A DNA stretch of 58,248 bases from an uncultured Oxalobacteraceae bacterium (GTDB taxonomy: Bacteria > Pseudomonadota > Gammaproteobacteria > Burkholderiales > Burkholderiaceae_D), in the NCBI GenBank assembly GCA_903893945.1, contig CAITOF010000030.1:1-58248 (forward strand), given 5' to 3'. Position numbers and translations under genes: made by a program. Every line of letters begins with the position of its first letter. The stretch's first letter is position 1. Positions 1-7,760 of the stretch are shown here, piece after piece. Under the pieces are notes generated by a model. It was not told the origin of the DNA. It saw nothing but the letters and a program-made list of their open reading frames with translations, and made no database searches.

Positions 1-552
1 CTGAAAAGCAAACCGTTCTTCCCCATAATTTCTTATAACCTCCTCTATGTTTTTTTCCGTCGCCGTCTCTAACCAGGTTGCTGCCGACATACCGCGCGAG
101 GTATCCATACGCATATCAAGCGGACCGTTTGCACGAAAACTGAAGCCACGGGTCGCGTCATCCACCTGGGGCGATGAAATGCCCAAATCAAGCAGCACGC
201 CATCGACATGATGAATGCCGCGCGCATGCAGTTCATCAAGCAACGTTGCAAAGCTGTTGTGGACGATGGAAAAGCGTGGATCACTGATCTGGTTCGCGTT
301 GGCTATGGCCTGCAGATCCTTGTCAAAGGCGATCAGACGCGCCGTTGGTGACAGTTGCGACAGCAGCAACCGGCTGTGGCCACCGCGACCGAAGGTACCG
401 TCAATGTAAATGCCATCTTCTTTCAGGGGGTGCAAAGCATCTACCGCTTCGTGCAGCAACACGGTGCTGTGCGCCAGCCCGGGACTGATTTCTCCGGTGG
501 AGGACAAGGTATCGGGCGGTGCGGGTTGGGGAGCAGAGGGGCGATTACTCAT
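1..552 (-). CDS. rsmH: 16S rRNA (cytosine(1402)-N(4))-methyltransferase RsmH, C-terminus cut by window edge
   Basis: RsmH methylates N4 of C1402 in the decoding centre of 16S rRNA, using S-adenosylmethionine. The 184 visible codons start at the ATG at 552 and run off the left edge without a stop. The SAM-binding motif [10 protein letters not shown] is at residues 51-60, an acidic FDKD follows at 76-79, and [12 protein letters not shown] at 118-129 is the family signature. The first 28 residues are a proline-rich, probably disordered extension. The gene lies 11 bp downstream of mraZ with a GAGGGA ribosome site between them, which is the standard mraZ-rsmH order of the division and cell-wall cluster. 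ftsL, ftsI and the mur genes would be expected beyond the edge. Confidence 0.95.
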   Translation of the reverse strand, partial: MSNRPSAPQPAPPDTLSSTGEISPGLAHSTVLLHEAVDALHPLKEDGIYIDGTFGRGGHSRLLLSQLSPTARLIAFDKDLQAIANANQISDPRFSIVHNSFATLLDELHARGIHHVDGVLLDLGISSPQVDDATRGFSFRANGPLDMRMDTSRGMSAATWLETATEKNIEEVIRNYGEERFAFQ

Positions 553-563
553 GCGTTCCCTCA

Positions 564-992
564 TCAGAATGAAAAATCACTCAACACGTCGGGCATGCCA
601 TTTGCCATCGCCTGCGCTTCACTGGCGGCCAATCGGGAGGGATCCCACAGTTCGAAGTGGGTTCCCATTCCCATCATCATGACGTCACGCACCAGTTCAA
701 CGGCAGAACGCAATTCAGGTGCCACCAGAATTCTGCCGGCACCATCCATCTCCACGTCACAGGCATTGCCCAGGAAAATGCGCTGCCAGGCACGCGCTGC
801 CATCGGCCATTTACTGATATCGTTGCGATGCGATTCCCAGGTAGGACGGGGAAATAACAGCAGGCAGCCGTGTGGATGGCGGGTCAGGGTGACACGGCCT
901 TCACATTGCAATAACAGCGCGTCACGATGCCGGGCCGGAATGGTCATCCGCCCTTTTGCATCGAGAGTTAATGCTGACGCGCCTTGAAACAC
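564..992 (-). CDS. mraZ: transcriptional regulator MraZ
   Basis: MraZ is a ring-forming DNA-binding protein that represses its own promoter and so the division/cell-wall operon. The 142 residues show the usual N-terminal [16 protein letters not shown] and two SpoVT/AbrB-like halves (DAKGR near residue 11, DGAGRILV near 82). Length is normal for the family. The start is a GTG at 990-992 preceded by CGAGG. It is the first gene of the cluster, with rsmH directly behind. The sequence closely resembles Burkholderiales MraZ, for example GCLLLFPRP and [12 protein letters not shown]. Putative MraZ operators lie about 80-115 bp upstream. Confidence 0.95.
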   Translation of the reverse strand: MFQGASALTLDAKGRMTIPARHRDALLLQCEGRVTLTRHPHGCLLLFPRPTWESHRNDISKWPMAARAWQRIFLGNACDVEMDGAGRILVAPELRSAVELVRDVMMMGMGTHFELWDPSRLAASEAQAMANGMPDVLSDFSF

Positions 993-1070
993 GGGATACC
1001 TCGTTCGAAGAAATTAAATACAGCAGGAAAACCGCAACAGGGCATTTCTTGCAAAATACCCTGCTTTTAT

Positions 1071-1105
1071 CCCACAAAAATACACTTTTTTACACTTGCC
1101 CCCAC
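1071..1105 (-). promoter_or_regulatory. MraZ operator: four GTGNN pentamers at 10-bp pitch
   Basis: On the minus strand the pentamers GTGGG (1101-1105), GTGTA (1091-1095), GTGTA (1081-1085) and GTGGG (1071-1075) recur at exact 10-bp intervals. MraZ of E. coli and other bacteria binds tandem TGGGN-type repeats separated by 5 bp upstream of mraZ, so spacing and location fit autoregulation. The two inner boxes are degenerate. The first box overlaps the proposed -10 hexamer. Confidence 0.75.
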
Positions 1106-1132
1106 TTTAGAGGAAGCATTTCTCGTGGTCAA
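1104..1132 (-). promoter_or_regulatory. probable sigma-70 promoter of mraZ
   Basis: Minus strand: -35 TTGACC (1127-1132), 17-bp spacer, -10 TAAAGT (1104-1109). It overlaps the first MraZ box, as expected for repression. The -10 matches consensus at four of six positions. A transcript from here would have a 5' leader of about 105 nt. Confidence 0.5.
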
Positions 1133-1645
1133 GTGAAATTCGTGCGAAAAATGCGATTTTTTACAATGAAGTCAACGACTTAGCTGCGTTAGTTAATCCA
1201 CTGTTTTGAGGGAATACCACGTAAAATTAATAACTTAGAGCAAGATATGAATGTTAAGTATGAGCAATACACATGGTTTTAGGCGGCCGGACGTGCATTA
1301 CTGCTTCGCTACCCGACCAGCTACATGGTTTCGCGCAGCGAAATCATCCTACTGGCGAGCGCAATAGTTAGTTTTTACTAACATTACCGCGCCAGAAAGC
1401 TAAACATGGGGAGCGCTTCATTATTCAGAGCCCCTGTCAGCGATGTGAATAAAAACATTGAGGCCTGATAAGAACGCCTGTCTGTACACCGGATTTAGAG
1501 CACATCTGGTTCTGGCAGTACCTCGTAAAGCCACGTATTGGCGTTGCGGTCGGTCGACCTTACCATTAGCGCACATACCGGCAGCGAGCGTTGCAGAACC
1601 CGCCTGGTGTACCGACCGACCACACCACCTGAAACGGAATACTCG
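1133..1645. other. long intergenic region with inverted repeats, no gene recognised
   Basis: No convincing coding frame was found between the mraZ promoter and the F-box gene. Three inverted repeats are visible. The first has 10-bp arms at 1325-1334 and 1338-1347 with a 3-nt loop. The second has GTTAGT/ACTAAC arms with a TTTT loop at 1367-1382, inside a wider imperfect hairpin from TGGCG at 1353 to CGCCA at 1394. The third has 9-bp arms GGTCGGTCG (1548-1556) and CGACCGACC (1613-1621), just before the next gene. None is a clear tRNA or riboswitch. Confidence 0.5.
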
Positions 1646-3160
1646 ATGGGACTTCCAATATCAATCCGCAAAAATCCGCCCGTGCGCGTCGACACAGTTC
1701 AGGTTGACTGTGTCGATAAAACCGCGCTGCAACAGGTAAAGCATCTGCTGCGCGCAGAATCCCTGGACGAAGATAACCAGAGCGACTGCGAGAAACTGTT
1801 GAATAAAGACGCCCCATTTCCTGAAAAACTGGACGCATTCAACCGCCTGAAAGAAAACCTTCCGCTTTATCAAGAGAAGTTCCGGCACGGCATCCGCGAA
1901 AGAGACGGAGCCCACGTACTGTTCCTGAGTGGCACGCTTGTGGCCGACGAGTTAAATGCCGAAGCAGATGTACCCCGGCCCAATGGCGACGTTGTCTGTG
2001 AAGTGGTGAATCACGAGTCGGCGCTGGTAGTTTCTACAGTGAGCGGTTCGCAATTGACAAGCGAAACTGACACAATAAAAAATAAACCACACCTGAATCT
2101 GGCCGATTTTCCGCCGGAACTTCTGGCAACCATAGCCAGCTTTTTAACACCAACAGAATTGGCGACATTTTCGCGCGTGTCAACCCTGTTTGCAGAGACC
2201 GCCAGGTATGCCATTTCACAACGACTGGTTGCCCGATCCGCTGCTGGCAAAGCATGGGAACTGTTTAAAATTCCGGCAAACAGAAAGTTTATACGTGATT
2301 TCTTTTTCGACCGGAACGCAAGTAGCGCCTCTAAGTTACTTTTTAATCATCCCGACACCGTCAAGTTAGCAGATTGCGTTATTGGCGAGGACGGTCGCAA
2401 AAATGCGTTTGCGCTGGGCATCTTCCATCCCGCCACATTTAAAGCAATTAAAAACGGAAAACTGAACGACATCCTGGGCGCAATGGTTCACCAGTACCAG
2501 AAAATTGCAGTCAATGTTGCAGCTATGACCAACTACAAGCAAGAAAATCCCGGCGTCCATTGGCTGCGCCCGGGAAATAATTTTGCCTTCGCTGTCAGGA
2601 AGGGGTGCTGGACTTTTGAAAATCTGCAAGCCTTTTTTGACACTCACACCTATCAGCTAGACTATGAGATAAAAATCGTCAACTACCTTTTATTAGGGAA
2701 AATTTTTGAAGAACATCTGGATGGCCTCTCCGATAAAGCACTCTTGCTTGCACTGAACCTGCAGCAGGGCAATGCCGAACGGATGTCTGACGTATTGGTA
2801 ACGTTAAAAACGGCGTCGAACGATCAAATTGAATTTGCGTACAGGAATAGTGTCAACTTTCTGAATTTGAGTTTCTTAAAAAAACTCGGCACCAAGCGAT
2901 TAGTTCAGTTGGATAACGATCAGATGAATTTCCTGGACACTTGCGTCATGGTTCAATGCAGACAGGCGAACCCTATAGCTGAATTTCAGCCCGATGACCT
3001 GGTTAAATTAACATCGAATGAACTCATACTTTATAAAAACTATTTCATTCACTACACAGCGCAGACAAATTCTGCTGTCAGTTATGAAAATTTTCTGAAA
3101 AGCATTTCCAGTCTGCAACCGGAAGAACGAGCACGTCTGGGCAGAATTGAGCAGGCTTAA
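1646..3160 (+). CDS. F-box domain protein, unknown function
   Basis: The product is 504 residues. Residues about 152-194 form a textbook F-box, with FPPELLATIASFLTPTEL followed by FSRVSTLFAETA; compare the eukaryotic pattern LPxELLxxIxxFLxxxDLxxxxxVCxxW. In eukaryotes this motif binds Skp1 in SCF ubiquitin ligases. Bacterial F-box proteins are mostly injected effectors (VirF, GALA, Legionella proteins). The remaining sequence, about 310 residues downstream and 150 upstream, shows no leucine-rich repeats, signal peptide or membrane segment that I recognise. I chose the ATG at 1646, with GGAA 7 bp before it, over an upstream in-frame TTG at 1538. Sampled lines 2281-2340 and 2641-2700 have 25 and 22 G+C of 60, against 39 of 60 at 4201-4260, which suggests transfer. 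The F-box call is firm; any effector role is inference. Confidence 0.75.
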   Translation: MGLPISIRKNPPVRVDTVQVDCVDKTALQQVKHLLRAESLDEDNQSDCEKLLNKDAPFPEKLDAFNRLKENLPLYQEKFRHGIRERDGAHVLFLSGTLVADELNAEADVPRPNGDVVCEVVNHESALVVSTVSGSQLTSETDTIKNKPHLNLADFPPELLATIASFLTPTELATFSRVSTLFAETARYAISQRLVARSAAGKAWELFKIPANRKFIRDFFFDRNASSASKLLFNHPDTVKLADCVIGEDGRKNAFALGIFHPATFKAIKNGKLNDILGAMVHQYQKIAVNVAAMTNYKQENPGVHWLRPGNNFAFAVRKGCWTFENLQAFFDTHTYQLDYEIKIVNYLLLGKIFEEHLDGLSDKALLLALNLQQGNAERMSDVLVTLKTASNDQIEFAYRNSVNFLNLSFLKKLGTKRLVQLDNDQMNFLDTCVMVQCRQANPIAEFQPDDLVKLTSNELILYKNYFIHYTAQTNSAVSYENFLKSISSLQPEERARLGRIEQA

Positions 3161-3257
3161 CAGGCTTACGGGCCCCTGGCTGATTACCCTGACGGCACAG
3201 TTTGTCAGCATTTGCAGTGCCGAAGCGGCTTGACTGACCAACCTATGGAATAAAATT

Positions 3258-3606
3258 GAAGCAAGCCGATAGGCCGGATTCTGTTACGACTGTTCGCATT
3301 GCTGCGTCCTGTTATGACAGCCATTCCTCTAGGCCCTGAATTACTTCAGGGCTCAAGCTTTCTACCCGTACGCTCCGCGAGCCGCCTCAATGCGTACCTA
3401 TTTGAAATTGCTCCGGGTGGAGGTTACCGCGTTTCACCGTAACTGAATACGCTCGTCTCTGTGGCCCTGTTCCTCGCCTTATACCTTGCGGCTTTCAGCG
3501 GACGGCCGTTAACCGTCACCCTGCCCTGTGGAGTCCGGACCTTCCTCCCGCCTTGCCAATTTTGCTAGCAAATTTGGTAAGGCCAGCGGCTGTCTGGCTT
3601 GCTTCG
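3258..3606 (-). ncRNA. rnpB: RNase P RNA (bacterial type A)
   Basis: This is the catalytic RNA that matures tRNA 5' ends. Read on the minus strand, the 5' end GAAGCAAGCC near 3605 pairs perfectly over 10 bp with GGCTTGCTTC at the 3' end near 3258 (helix P1). The conserved core GAGGAAGGTCCGGAC is at about 3533-3547, the A-rich J3/4 region and ACCCGGAGCAA follow, and the 3' conserved ACAGAATCCGGCCTATCGG is at about 3265-3283. Length, about 350 nt, is normal. A T-rich run follows the 3' end. The gene is convergent with the F-box gene and divergent from the gene at 3710. Confidence 0.95.
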
Positions 3607-3612
3607 GGCTGG

Positions 3613-3618
3613 ATTTTA
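3613..3618 (-). promoter_or_regulatory. probable -10 element of rnpB
   Basis: TAAAAT on the minus strand lies 7 nt upstream of the inferred rnpB 5' end, the spacing expected for transcription starting at the first base of the RNA. No good -35 hexamer at 16-18 bp was found. Confidence 0.4.
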
Positions 3619-3709
3619 ACAGATTAAGCTGAATTAACCGGCAATTTCTGATAGGGTATCGACTTTTCCCCGCACGCGCCTTTCCGCCGTCTCAGTCAAG
3701 TCAACCGTT

Positions 3710-5455
3710 ATGTCAAATTCAACCCATGCCCCCTCGTCATCCCGCTCCGGCGGCCAGTTAATTGTCGACGCACTGGAACTGCACGGCGTAAATACCATTT
3801 TCGGTGTCCCCGGCGAAAGTTACTTACCGGTTCTGGATGCGCTGCACGAACATAAAGTCAACAGCGCCAACCAGACTTCGCCAATCCGGTTCATCATTAA
3901 CCGGCAGGAAGGTGGCGCTGCATTTATGGCCGAAGCCTATGGCAAACTGACCGGCAAACCCGGTATCTGTTTCGTTACCCGCGGGCCCGGTGCCACCAAT
4001 GCCTCGATTGGTATCCATACCGCCTTCCAGGATTCAACACCGCTGATACTGTTTATCGGCCAGGTCGGTAATGACTTTGTGGAACGCGAAGCATTCCAGG
4101 AAATTGATTATCGACGCATGTATGGCCAGATGGCAAAATGGGTTGCCCAGATTGACCGTGCTGATCGTGTCCACGAATACGTGGCACGCGCTTTTCAGGT
4201 GGCCACCAGCGGCAGACCCGGTCCTGTAGTGCTGGCCTTGCCGGAAGATATGCTGTCGCAAAAAGTCGAGCTGGCCCGTATCCCGGCCATGCGCCACTAT
4301 CAACCCGTGCAGGCCGCGCCCGCATCGACACAGATCGCCGAGCTGCAGACACGTCTGGCCAGCGCCAAACGGCCGGTCGTCATTCTTGGCGGTGGCGGCT
4401 GGACGACCGAAGCATGCAACCAGATCCGCCAGTTTGCACAGACACAGCACCTGCCGGTCGCCTGCGCGTTCCGTTTTCAGGACCTGTTCGACAATCGACA
4501 CCCGAACTACATCGGCGATGTCGGTATCGGTATCAATCCCAAACTGGCAGAGCGTATCAGGCAGGCCGACCTGGTCATCGCGATCGGGCCGCGCCTCGGC
4601 GAAATGACCACCGGCGGGTACAGCCTGCTCGAAGCGCCGGTACCGACACAGAGCCTGATACATGTTCATGCCGATGCACTGGAACTGGGACGCGTCTATC
4701 AGGCCGACATGTTAATCAACAGTGGCATGCCACAGATGGCCGCAGCACTCGCGGCCTTGCCGGCGCTGGACTCCGGCGCATGGCAGGCCAGCGTGCACCA
4801 GGCACGCGCGGACTATGAAGCCAATCAGGCGCCTTCACCGATATTCAGGGAGGGTAACCACCCACTTAACCTGTGGCAGGTAGTGCAGGAATTAATTGCA
4901 CAGGTGCCTGCGGACACCATCATCACCAATGGCGCCGGCAATCACACTACCTGGGCACACCGCTATTACCGCTATGGACCGATGCGCACGCAGTTGGCAC
5001 CGACTTCAGGCGCGATGGGCTACAGCATTCCTTCTGGTGTCGCCGCAAAAATTACCCACCCGGAACGTACCGTCATTACCATTGCCGGTGATGGCGAATT
5101 CATGATGAACGGCCAGGAACTGGCAACGGCAGCCCAATACGGTGCCGGAGTCGTGGTTCTGGTGTTTAACAACGGCATGTACGGCACGATTCGCATGCAT
5201 CAGGAACGCGAATTTCCCACACGTCAGGTCGGTACCGAATTACACAACCCGGACTTTGCCGCGTTGGCCCGTGCGTATGGCGGTTCGGGCGAAGTCGTGA
5301 CACGAACCGAGCAGTTTGCCCCGGCGCTAGAGCGCGCTCTGGCATTCAGTCGCGAGAAAAAACTGCCGGCGTTAATTGAATTGCGTTACGACGTGAATCT
5401 GATAACACCCGGCATGACACTGGAGGCCATTCAACAATCGGCGCTGGGCAAATAG
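3710..5455 (+). CDS. thiamine-diphosphate-dependent enzyme, acetolactate-synthase-like
   Basis: This is a 581-residue member of the pyruvate-oxidase/acetolactate-synthase superfamily. The cofactor-activating glutamate lies in RQEGGA (E67), preceded by FGVPGES at 31-37. The diphosphate/Mg motif is GDGEF at 460-464 followed by NN at 487-488. All three domains (pyrimidine-binding, central, diphosphate-binding) are present at normal length. The gene stands alone: no regulatory ilvH/ilvN subunit follows, so a biosynthetic acetolactate synthase is less likely than a catabolic or substrate-specific relative. The substrate cannot be read from sequence. The first in-frame ATG has no clear Shine-Dalgarno sequence, so the start is less certain than the frame. 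It diverges from rnpB. Confidence 0.85.
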   Translation: MSNSTHAPSSSRSGGQLIVDALELHGVNTIFGVPGESYLPVLDALHEHKVNSANQTSPIRFIINRQEGGAAFMAEAYGKLTGKPGICFVTRGPGATNASIGIHTAFQDSTPLILFIGQVGNDFVEREAFQEIDYRRMYGQMAKWVAQIDRADRVHEYVARAFQVATSGRPGPVVLALPEDMLSQKVELARIPAMRHYQPVQAAPASTQIAELQTRLASAKRPVVILGGGGWTTEACNQIRQFAQTQHLPVACAFRFQDLFDNRHPNYIGDVGIGINPKLAERIRQADLVIAIGPRLGEMTTGGYSLLEAPVPTQSLIHVHADALELGRVYQADMLINSGMPQMAAALAALPALDSGAWQASVHQARADYEANQAPSPIFREGNHPLNLWQVVQELIAQVPADTIITNGAGNHTTWAHRYYRYGPMRTQLAPTSGAMGYSIPSGVAAKITHPERTVITIAGDGEFMMNGQELATAAQYGAGVVVLVFNNGMYGTIRMHQEREFPTRQVGTELHNPDFAALARAYGGSGEVVTRTEQFAPALERALAFSREKKLPALIELRYDVNLITPGMTLEAIQQSALGK

Positions 5456-5470
5456 GCATCGTCGGGACAC

Positions 5471-6229
5471 TTACTCGCACAGACCAAATTCCTCACGCAA
5501 TAGCGTCGCCCGATTGTCCGCCGTGAGGAACCGTTTCACCTCGTGCCCGTTGTGAATGATTTTCAAGGTATGGCCAAACAGGATTTTTCTCCCTGTGGGT
5601 GTACATAGCACCACCAGCAGTTTTTGCACGAACAGCGAATCAGGGTGCGTCGAATTGTAATGATTGGCGGGTACAAAATCAATCCAGCTCTGCCGCGTCA
5701 GGGCAAACGCATACTGCTCTTCCCAGCGATGCTGCACCCAGCTTTTCAGAACAAACTCCTGCTCGTCGTTCCGACTCAACATGAACAGTTCATTGTCCTG
5801 GCTGATTTCTGTATCCAGCAGGCTCAGGCACATCGGGGCACGCATTCCGTGCCCCCCGAATCCGCAATCACACAACCAGTTCTCACCGTCCAGCTGCACC
5901 ACCAGGGCCATGTGGGTGCGGGGCTTTTTCCCGCCGTGGATCAGCGGCCGCGCAGCCACAAAAAAATAGGGAATCGCCAACGCATCGAGTGCCATGGAAA
6001 ACAGGCCGTTCACTTCGTAACAATAACCGCCACGCTGACGATCGATTATTTTTTTCACGATCTGATCAGGGTCAATTGAAATGCCTTTGCCGGCCTGCAC
6101 ATCCAGATTTTCGAACGGAACGCTGGCCAGCTGACTGCGCATGATGGCCGAGACCGTGCCCAGCGTCGGTGTGGCAACACCGTCAAAATGGATCCGTCTC
6201 AGGTACTGGTCAAGTGAAAAAAGTGACAT
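5471..6229 (-). CDS. arylamine N-acetyltransferase (NAT family)
   Basis: NAT enzymes move an acetyl group from acetyl-CoA to arylamines or hydrazines. The catalytic triad is clear: Cys70 in RGGYCYE, His106 in RTHMALVV and Asp121 in WLCDCGFGG. VPFENLDV at 38-45 is a further family signature. The product is 252 residues, slightly shorter than the usual 270-280. It is convergent with the TDP enzyme (15-bp gap) and divergent from the deacetylase gene. The natural substrate is unknown; NATs also occur in aromatic-polyketide pathways, but nothing of that kind is nearby. Confidence 0.9.
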   Translation of the reverse strand: MSLFSLDQYLRRIHFDGVATPTLGTVSAIMRSQLASVPFENLDVQAGKGISIDPDQIVKKIIDRQRGGYCYEVNGLFSMALDALAIPYFFVAARPLIHGGKKPRTHMALVVQLDGENWLCDCGFGGHGMRAPMCLSLLDTEISQDNELFMLSRNDEQEFVLKSWVQHRWEEQYAFALTRQSWIDFVPANHYNSTHPDSLFVQKLLVVLCTPTGRKILFGHTLKIIHNGHEVKRFLTADNRATLLREEFGLCE

Positions 6230-6329
6230 GGCTGAATTTGTTTTCCTTCCTGATGATTTGTCGCTATCATAGTCAGGTGTATCGTTTGCCCGATTTTCCG
6301 TGGCTTTACCACCTAAACCAGACTAATTC

Positions 6330-7760
6330 ATGTTTTCTCAATATTCAATCAAAAATCGTGCCGCAATCTTTACTTTTACGCTGATGACCGCTGTCCTGTG
6401 CACAATGAGCATGGGGCGTGCCGCAGAATCTGTGGCAGGCACCGAGCCGGCGCCCGCAGCAGCAACGAATTCCGTCCCGCTCATCGTGCAGAATTTAATC
6501 GCAAACTACCGGCGTATTCTGTCGCTTGAAGCTTATAGTAAAAATGGCAATCTCGCGCCGCAAGTCCGTAAAGATGTACTGCATGCCGGTGAATACCTGT
6601 TCGTCGACGATCAACGCATCGCAACCGGGTTGGTACAACGCCTGACCAACCACCAGCTACCCAATAACCTGGGTGACCTGAACGATTTTTTAAGCACACT
6701 GGCCAACCCGACCATTCAGGATGCGGACCTGTTTGCTGTCCGGGGCATCATTACCGAACTGGCCAGGAAGGCGCAGCTCACTGCGAACCAGGCGCAACAG
6801 GTTCGCACGTTACTGAAACGGCTGGCCGTTGCCCATAACCGATACGGACAGGAATTGACTCTCGCACTGAGCCAGATCAGCCTGTCGCAATCCAAACCCG
6901 AGCGTCCGGCATGGGTTGCCTATATCGCCGACATTGAAAAACAGTACCCGGCACCGGCGTTGCTGGATGAATTGAAGAGTGCCCTGCCGACCCAGGAACA
7001 ACAGACCACCACCTCAGACAGAACTGCGGATCTGGTGACACTGGCCCGTCAGAATGAATGGCAGGGTCTGCAACTGGAAAAAGGGAGTGTGTTACTCACT
7101 TTTGACGACGGCCCGCACCCCGTCTATACCAGAGAAATCCTCGCGATTCTGGAACGTTACCGGGTGAAAGCCATTTTTTTCCAGTTGGGCCAGAATCTGG
7201 GCACCGTAACGGACGGGCATGCCGAATTGACCCGTAATGAAGAAGTGGAGAAAGAAATACTGGGTGCCGGACATGCCATTGGCAACCACAGCTTTACACA
7301 CCCCTTCCTGCCCAAACTTGATCAGACCGACGTCGATCAGGAGATCGATAAAACCCAGGCCCTGCTCAACCTGATCATTCCCGATGACAGTCGCCGTACC
7401 CACATGTTTCGCGCACCCTACGGTGCAAGAAACGCCATGATTTTGGGTGAAATCGGCGAACGCGGATTGCGCTCGGTGTTGTGGAACGTCGATTCACTGG
7501 ACTGGTCCGACCCGATACCCGAGTCGATTGTCCACCGGATTCTGACGGAACTGGAACACGCACAGCGCGGCATCATCCTGATGCACGACATCCACCCCAA
7601 AACGGTGATCGCATTACCGATGCTGCTTGATGAACTCATCAAACGTGGCTACCACTTCGTGCAGTGGGACGGGACCAGTCTGGTCGCCACAGTGCGCGAT
7701 GCGGCTGAAGCGACCGCACCCAACCCGCCCACTGTTATTCCTGGTCCAGGTCCGAAGTAA
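6330..7760 (+). CDS. exported polysaccharide deacetylase (NodB fold)
   Basis: This is a 476-residue secreted protein with an N-terminal signal peptide (hydrophobic run 11-28, likely cleavage near residue 32). Residues about 40-240 are a helical region with no known domain. The NodB domain follows, with TFDDGP at 257-262, the metal-ligand motif HSFTHP at 320-325, RAPYG, the WNVDSLDW strand and ILMHDIHP near the C-terminus. All five catalytic motifs of carbohydrate esterase family 4 appear intact, so it should be active as an N-deacetylase on peptidoglycan or another amino-sugar polymer. The last 26 bp overlap the 3' end of msbA on the other strand. Confidence 0.9.
   Translation: MFSQYSIKNRAAIFTFTLMTAVLCTMSMGRAAESVAGTEPAPAAATNSVPLIVQNLIANYRRILSLEAYSKNGNLAPQVRKDVLHAGEYLFVDDQRIATGLVQRLTNHQLPNNLGDLNDFLSTLANPTIQDADLFAVRGIITELARKAQLTANQAQQVRTLLKRLAVAHNRYGQELTLALSQISLSQSKPERPAWVAYIADIEKQYPAPALLDELKSALPTQEQQTTTSDRTADLVTLARQNEWQGLQLEKGSVLLTFDDGPHPVYTREILAILERYRVKAIFFQLGQNLGTVTDGHAELTRNEEVEKEILGAGHAIGNHSFTHPFLPKLDQTDVDQEIDKTQALLNLIIPDDSRRTHMFRAPYGARNAMILGEIGERGLRSVLWNVDSLDWSDPIPESIVHRILTELEHAQRGIILMHDIHPKTVIALPMLLDELIKRGYHFVQWDGTSLVATVRDAAEATAPNPPTVIPGPGPK

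Noticed and set aside
1240..1400. Possible tRNA or attC-like site in the mraZ/F-box spacer
   Set aside because: Stems do not form a cloverleaf, no CCA or TΨC-like segment is present, and no integron core sites flank it.
1538..1645. N-terminal extension of the F-box protein from a TTG
   Set aside because: The extra 36 residues start at a TTG, hold no recognisable domain and overlap an inverted repeat; the ATG at 1646 has a better ribosome site.
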